Shown: one piece after another, positions 5,054 through 6,315 of the stretch
Numbering within the stretch: position 1 is the stretch's first letter
Layout of the letters: each line of letters opens with the position of its first letter
Assembly: GCA_002011685.1 (NCBI GenBank)
Contig: MTOL01000357.1
Span: 1 to 6,315, forward strand
Direction of reading: 5' to 3'
DNA: 6,315 nt
Origin: Deferribacteres bacterium JdFR-76
GTDB taxonomy: Bacteria > Zhuqueibacterota > JdFR-76
Notes under the pieces: generated by a model
The model's database searches: none
Seen by the model: the letters and a program-made list of their open reading frames with translations, nothing else
Told to the model about the DNA's origin: nothing
Made by a program: the position numbers and the translations under genes

Positions 5054-6315
5054 TTACTGGAATGCTCTCTGTCTCTGACAAAACAGAATAATCAAAAAAG
5101 TGATCAGAACACGGTCATCCACCTTTTTTGCCGGTGCAAAACAACGCTGCCAGATATGCCACAAAGACCGGATAACCTCCGTCTCTTTCGCCAGAAATTG
5201 CTGAAACAGTTTTTCCAGATGCAACTTTGCCTGTTTTCGATTCAGGAGGTTTTCAAACAGTTCCCGCCAGAGACTTTTTTCCTCCCCGTATAAGACCTCG
5301 CTTTCCTCAACCCGGTTGAGCAGTTCGTAATATGCCTCTTCGGGATTTTTCTTGAAAAGGCGGTATACAGCGTAAAACAGTTCCTCGCAGCCGCCAATTT
5401 CGCTTGCAGCATAAAGGAGCTCCTCGGTAGCCTGAGGAAAAATATCGCCAGAAGCCAGTTTTTCAAAGATGGGCTCCAGAAGGGCCGGGTCCCCGTATTC
5501 AGCAAAGGCCATGGCGGCATGAATGAGAATTCGCGGATTTTCTGAAACCCGAAAAATCGCCAGTATCTCGGGTAAAGACGAGCGGTCCTGAAGCTTTCCC
5601 AGGGCCAGAATGGCCTTCCCCTGCAAAAAAACATCCTTGGAATAAAGCGCGCGGCGTAGCACGGGGATGGCGGCTCTGACCCGCTTTTCTCCCAGAACCT
5701 CTGCAGCAAGGTAGCCGGTGGTGAATTCTCCCTCTTCCACTTCACGCATCAGTCGTCGGGCCGTGGATGGAGAAATCTGGATATGTCCCAGCGCCCGGAT
5801 TGCTTTTGCGCGGACATAAAAACGCGGCGACTCCAGAAACCGTACCAGATCCCCTTCTGATAAATCCGAGCCAATCTCCTGCAGCCGTGACACCAGCTCT
5901 TCTTCCGTTTCGCCCTCTTCCACCTTTGCCAGCTTCTGAAGGACGTACAGTGCCCGCCAGTCGCGGAACGAAAAGAGAATTCCCAGCACATCACGGATGC
6001 CCCGCGGGACAAGGGCCGGCAAGCGGGCAACGGTCAATACAACCGCGACCAGCAAAACCAGAATTGCACCAAAATAAAAACGGTACAGCCCGATGCCTGA
6101 ATAGCCAGCATCATGGAAAAACTTTAGCAACCCACTGGCAATCAGGCTGCCGGTAATGCCCGCCCCGACGCCCGAGGCAATGTTGAGCACCATGGAAGCG
6201 GCAACCCGGTTGAGGGCCGGAGTGCTGTTCAAAAAGTAATGCGACAGTGCGCTGTTGGCCCCGGAATTGCACATTCCCACAAGCAAAAAAATGGCCACCA
6301 CATGCGGGAGGAAAA
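5054..6315 (-). CDS. MFS-type transporter with C-terminal HEAT-repeat domain (N-terminus outside the window)
   Basis: The minus-strand frame is open from the right edge to a TAA at 5054-5056, with about 419 residues visible. A GTG at 6299-6301 could be read as a start, but the frame stays open upstream (codons for F-L-P-H), no ribosome binding site is seen, and that point lies within a membrane helix. The gene therefore almost certainly begins beyond the window. Counting from that GTG, three hydrophobic segments appear (about 2-24, 31-59 and 73-94). They resemble the last helices of a 12-helix major facilitator protein, with Gly/Ala/Ser-rich helices and charged short loops. After a basic junction (LVPRGIRDVL) comes a soluble alpha-helical region. 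HEAT-like units with the 'VRAKAIRALGHI', 'LAAEVLGEKRVRAAIPVLRRAL' and 'LQGKAILALGKL' patterns span about 148-285, followed by less regular helices to about 385 and a short hydrophobic end (VLITFLIILFC). The transported substrate cannot be deduced. An ATP/ADP (Npt1-like) carrier with HEAT repeats is a possible alternative. Confidence 0.75.
   Translation of the reverse strand, partial: FLPHVVAIFLLVGMCNSGANSALSHYFLNSTPALNRVAASMVLNIASGVGAGITGSLIASGLLKFFHDAGYSGIGLYRFYFGAILVLLVAVVLTVARLPALVPRGIRDVLGILFSFRDWRALYVLQKLAKVEEGETEEELVSRLQEIGSDLSEGDLVRFLESPRFYVRAKAIRALGHIQISPSTARRLMREVEEGEFTTGYLAAEVLGEKRVRAAIPVLRRALYSKDVFLQGKAILALGKLQDRSSLPEILAIFRVSENPRILIHAAMAFAEYGDPALLEPIFEKLASGDIFPQATEELLYAASEIGGCEELFYAVYRLFKKNPEEAYYELLNRVEESEVLYGEEKSLWRELFENLLNRKQAKLHLEKLFQQFLAKETEVIRSLWHIWQRCFAPAKKVDDRVLITFLIILFCQRQRAFQ

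Noticed and set aside
5767..6156. A 129-codon plus-strand open frame opposite the HEAT region
   Set aside because: It is antisense to the transporter-HEAT coding sequence, Pro/Ala/Arg-rich, with no domain signal; it is a shadow frame.
6299..6301. GTG as the true start of the transporter-HEAT gene
   Set aside because: The frame remains open to the window edge, no Shine-Dalgarno is visible, and the codon falls within a membrane helix, so the gene is better treated as partial.
1..6315. Search for mobile elements, tRNA/rRNA genes, CRISPR arrays or a defence system
   Set aside because: No regularly spaced repeats, transposase or integrase motifs, tRNA-like cloverleaf or defence-gene signature was seen by reading both strands.

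Overview
The window is an accessory-looking stretch of a bacterial chromosome at roughly 50% GC. The best taxonomic clue is the C-terminus of the large protease. It carries the 'NYPNPFNPST' motif followed by a FlgD-like Ig fold and a 'LLLIK' end, which is the type IX secretion (T9SS type A) sorting-domain style. That style is common in Calditrichota, Ignavibacteriota, KSB1-type and related FCB-group bacteria. The lipobox protein is consistent with a Gram-negative envelope. The assignment to an FCB-like lineage is inference; species cannot be named from this sequence.

Layout from left to right. (1) 1-156, +: the C-terminal 51 codons of an unrecognised gene. (2) 184-3345, +: a 1053-residue secreted M4 (thermolysin-family) metalloprotease with signal peptide, FTP and PepSY propeptide, complete catalytic domain, a predicted beta-propeller and a T9SS-type tail. 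It is closed by a clear intrinsic terminator at 3373-3413. (3) 3524-3964, -: a small lipoprotein with a faint resemblance to the BP74-type domain. (4) 3965-4140: a divergent control region with a good sigma70-like promoter facing right, a weaker one facing left, a tandem 10-bp repeat and a 10-bp palindrome. (5) 4141-4983, +: an M55 D-aminopeptidase (DppA family) with all five expected zinc ligands. (6) 5054-6315, -: the C-terminal part of a membrane transporter of MFS type fused to a long HEAT-repeat tail, running off the right edge.

Functionally, two genes are peptide-degrading enzymes: an exported endoprotease and a probably cytoplasmic D-amino-acid-specific aminopeptidase. They are separate transcription units with a lipoprotein gene between them, so a shared peptide-scavenging role is only suggested. 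The convergent transporter-HEAT gene looks unrelated. No RNA genes, CRISPR arrays, insertion sequences or phage genes were seen. The most unusual items are the two domain architectures (protease-propeller-T9SS tail and MFS-HEAT fusion) and the poorly characterised lipoprotein.
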